This document shows, one piece after another, positions 63,215 through 64,000 of a stretch of 64,000 nt of DNA. Location of the stretch: the NCBI RefSeq assembly GCF_000331105.1, contig NC_020054.1, positions 62,001 to 126,000 of the forward strand, written 5' to 3'. Below the pieces are notes generated by a model. It did no database searches. It saw only the letters and a program-made list of their open reading frames with translations, and had not been told where the DNA came from. The translations under genes were made by a program, and so were the position numbers. The DNA comes from Fibrella aestuarina BUZ 2 (GTDB taxonomy: Bacteria > Bacteroidota > Bacteroidia > Cytophagales > Spirosomataceae). Each line of letters begins with the position of its first letter. The first letter of the stretch is position 1.

Positions 63215-63226
63215 CTACAAATGTAG
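63215..63226. promoter_or_regulatory. BlaI operator
   Basis: CTACAAATGTAG contains TACA-AA-TGTA, the core of known BlaI/MecI operators (TACA-N2-TGTA), 24 bp before the blaI ATG. A second short palindrome, AGTATTTACT, lies 4 bp nearer the gene (63205-63214). Confidence 0.75.
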
Positions 63227-63274
63227 AAACAAAAACCATGATGTCAAGCGGTCCACCCACTTTACTTAAAAAAA

Positions 63275-64000
63275 TCAGGATTGAAGCACTTCCAGCCGGT
63301 AACCGACGCCATGGATCGTGCCAATGCGCAGGGTGGCATCGGTGCTGAGCAGCTTCCGAAGGCGCGAGATAAACACGTCGACGCTCCGGCCCACGATAAT
63401 GCCTTCGTCTTCCCAGACCAGTTTGAGTATCTGGTTTCGTTCCAGCACCTGATTGGGGTGGCTGGCCAGCAGGCGCAGCAGTTTGGTTTCCCGGTACGTG
63501 AGGGTGTGGGTCGTCTCGCCAGCCAGTAGCGTCTGCCCGTTGATGTCAAGCACAGAGCGGCCAAAATGAAGTTTCGGGGTGGCAGTCTCGGCTTCGGCCG
63601 GGGCCGCTACGAGTGTGGCTGCGGGGCGTCGCCAGGTCACCACCATCAGCCCTGCCAGCAGGCTGATCACGGCCAGAACGGGCCAGTAGCTGACCTGCGA
63701 CGTGATTGGCGCGGCAAACGTAAGCTGTAGCACATAACATCCGGCGGCCATCGACCGACCGCTACAGGCCACGGTGTTTGAATCGATCAGGTCGCTGACC
63801 GAATACCCCAGTTGCAGCTGTTGGGTGCCGCAGTCCAGCACGGCCACGTCGTAGGGTGTGGCAATGTGGTGCTGTTGCAGGGATTGTTGCAGCAGGGCAG
63901 GTAGCGTATCGTAGTTGAACGCGTGATTGAGTTGAAGGCGGTAGGTATTGGCGTTGAGTTGCTGCACCGCCGGAATGCGCGATGTCGAGTCGCCTGAGGC
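63275..64000 (-). CDS. Membrane-anchored winged-helix regulator, N-terminus missing
   Basis: The frame is open to the right edge, so the start lies outside; a GTG at 63967 is internal. About 241 residues remain. The first ~95 are periplasmic, including two cysteines (VLDCG, VACSG). A membrane helix (YWPVLAVISLLAGLMVVTW) and a short linker follow. The end is an OmpR/PhoB-type winged helix (LTYRETKLLRLLASHPNQVLERNQILKLVWEDEG, SVDVFISRLRKLLS, IHGVGYRLEV). This is the CadC/ToxR kind of one-protein signal system, in reverse orientation to CadC (sensor first). Targets unknown. Confidence 0.8.
   Translation of the reverse strand, partial: ASGDSTSRIPAVQQLNANTYRLQLNHAFNYDTLPALLQQSLQQHHIATPYDVAVLDCGTQQLQLGYSVSDLIDSNTVACSGRSMAAGCYVLQLTFAAPITSQVSYWPVLAVISLLAGLMVVTWRRPAATLVAAPAEAETATPKLHFGRSVLDINGQTLLAGETTHTLTYRETKLLRLLASHPNQVLERNQILKLVWEDEGIIVGRSVDVFISRLRKLLSTDATLRIGTIHGVGYRLEVLQS

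Noticed and set aside
1..64000. tRNA, rRNA, insertion sequences, integrase genes or prophage
   Set aside because: None was recognised by eye; I cannot exclude a missed small RNA.

Overview
The window looks like a chromosomal segment of a GC-rich member of the Bacteroidetes, most likely Cytophagales/Spirosomaceae (Spirosoma or Fibrella type). This is inferred from gene content: a SusC/SusD pair, a Bacteroidetes-type curli locus, tandem FtsX-like permeases of about 800 residues, DUF1800/DUF1501 neighbours, an OstA-like protein, and few Shine-Dalgarno sequences. I see no rRNA, tRNA, insertion sequence, prophage or CRISPR array.

Layout. 1-2.2 kb: the end of an FtsX-like permease, a DUF5990-like protein and a PA14-OmpA protein. 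2.3-3.0 kb: a short-chain dehydrogenase. 3.1-13.1 kb: a minus-strand curli operon with a small curlin, two giant curlin-repeat proteins, a CsgB-like curlin, CsgE, CsgF, CsgG with an added C-terminal barrel-like domain, and a propeller lipoprotein, closed by a strong terminator. 13.5-20.6 kb: two permeases around a DUF2237 protein and a PAS histidine kinase. 20.6-24.8 kb: a potassium channel, a Tat-exported aminotransferase, a zinc alcohol dehydrogenase and a small membrane protein. 24.8-28.4 kb: a PIN-type toxin-antitoxin pair lying between clpB and what looks like a decayed copy of a clpB 3' end. 28.6-34.5 kb: a LEA-like lipoprotein and susD/susC. 34.8-44.3 kb: a propeller-like lipoprotein, a CrtI-family desaturase, MoeB/ThiF-rhodanese, DUF1800/DUF1501, an OstA-like protein and a TPR/Ppx-like secreted protein. 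44.4-61.3 kb: seven permeases and a PadR regulator. 61.4-64 kb: a BlaR1-type peptidase, a BlaI repressor with a recognisable operator, and a membrane-anchored winged-helix regulator cut by the window edge.

Three signals are not explained by the gene list. First, the 9-mer ACGTACCTG (or its complement) occurs about 35 times in 64 kb by eye, in several reading frames and on both strands. About 0.5 copies would be expected in random sequence, and the density resembles that of DNA uptake sequences. Second, all five permease transcription units whose upstream region is visible carry the palindrome TGTCC-N6-GGACA (one copy has a single mismatch), followed 57-101 bp downstream by TGGCNN-N5-TTG. This looks like an enhancer plus a sigma-54-like -24/-12 promoter and suggests a dedicated permease regulon. 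No ATPase partner for the ten permeases is encoded here. Third, several intergenic regions hold very long inverted repeats, four of them built around TGTACA.

The curli genes should work as one export and assembly system. The permeases appear co-regulated but lack a visible motor. The BlaR1/BlaI pair and the 63-kb regulator are probably separate signalling units.
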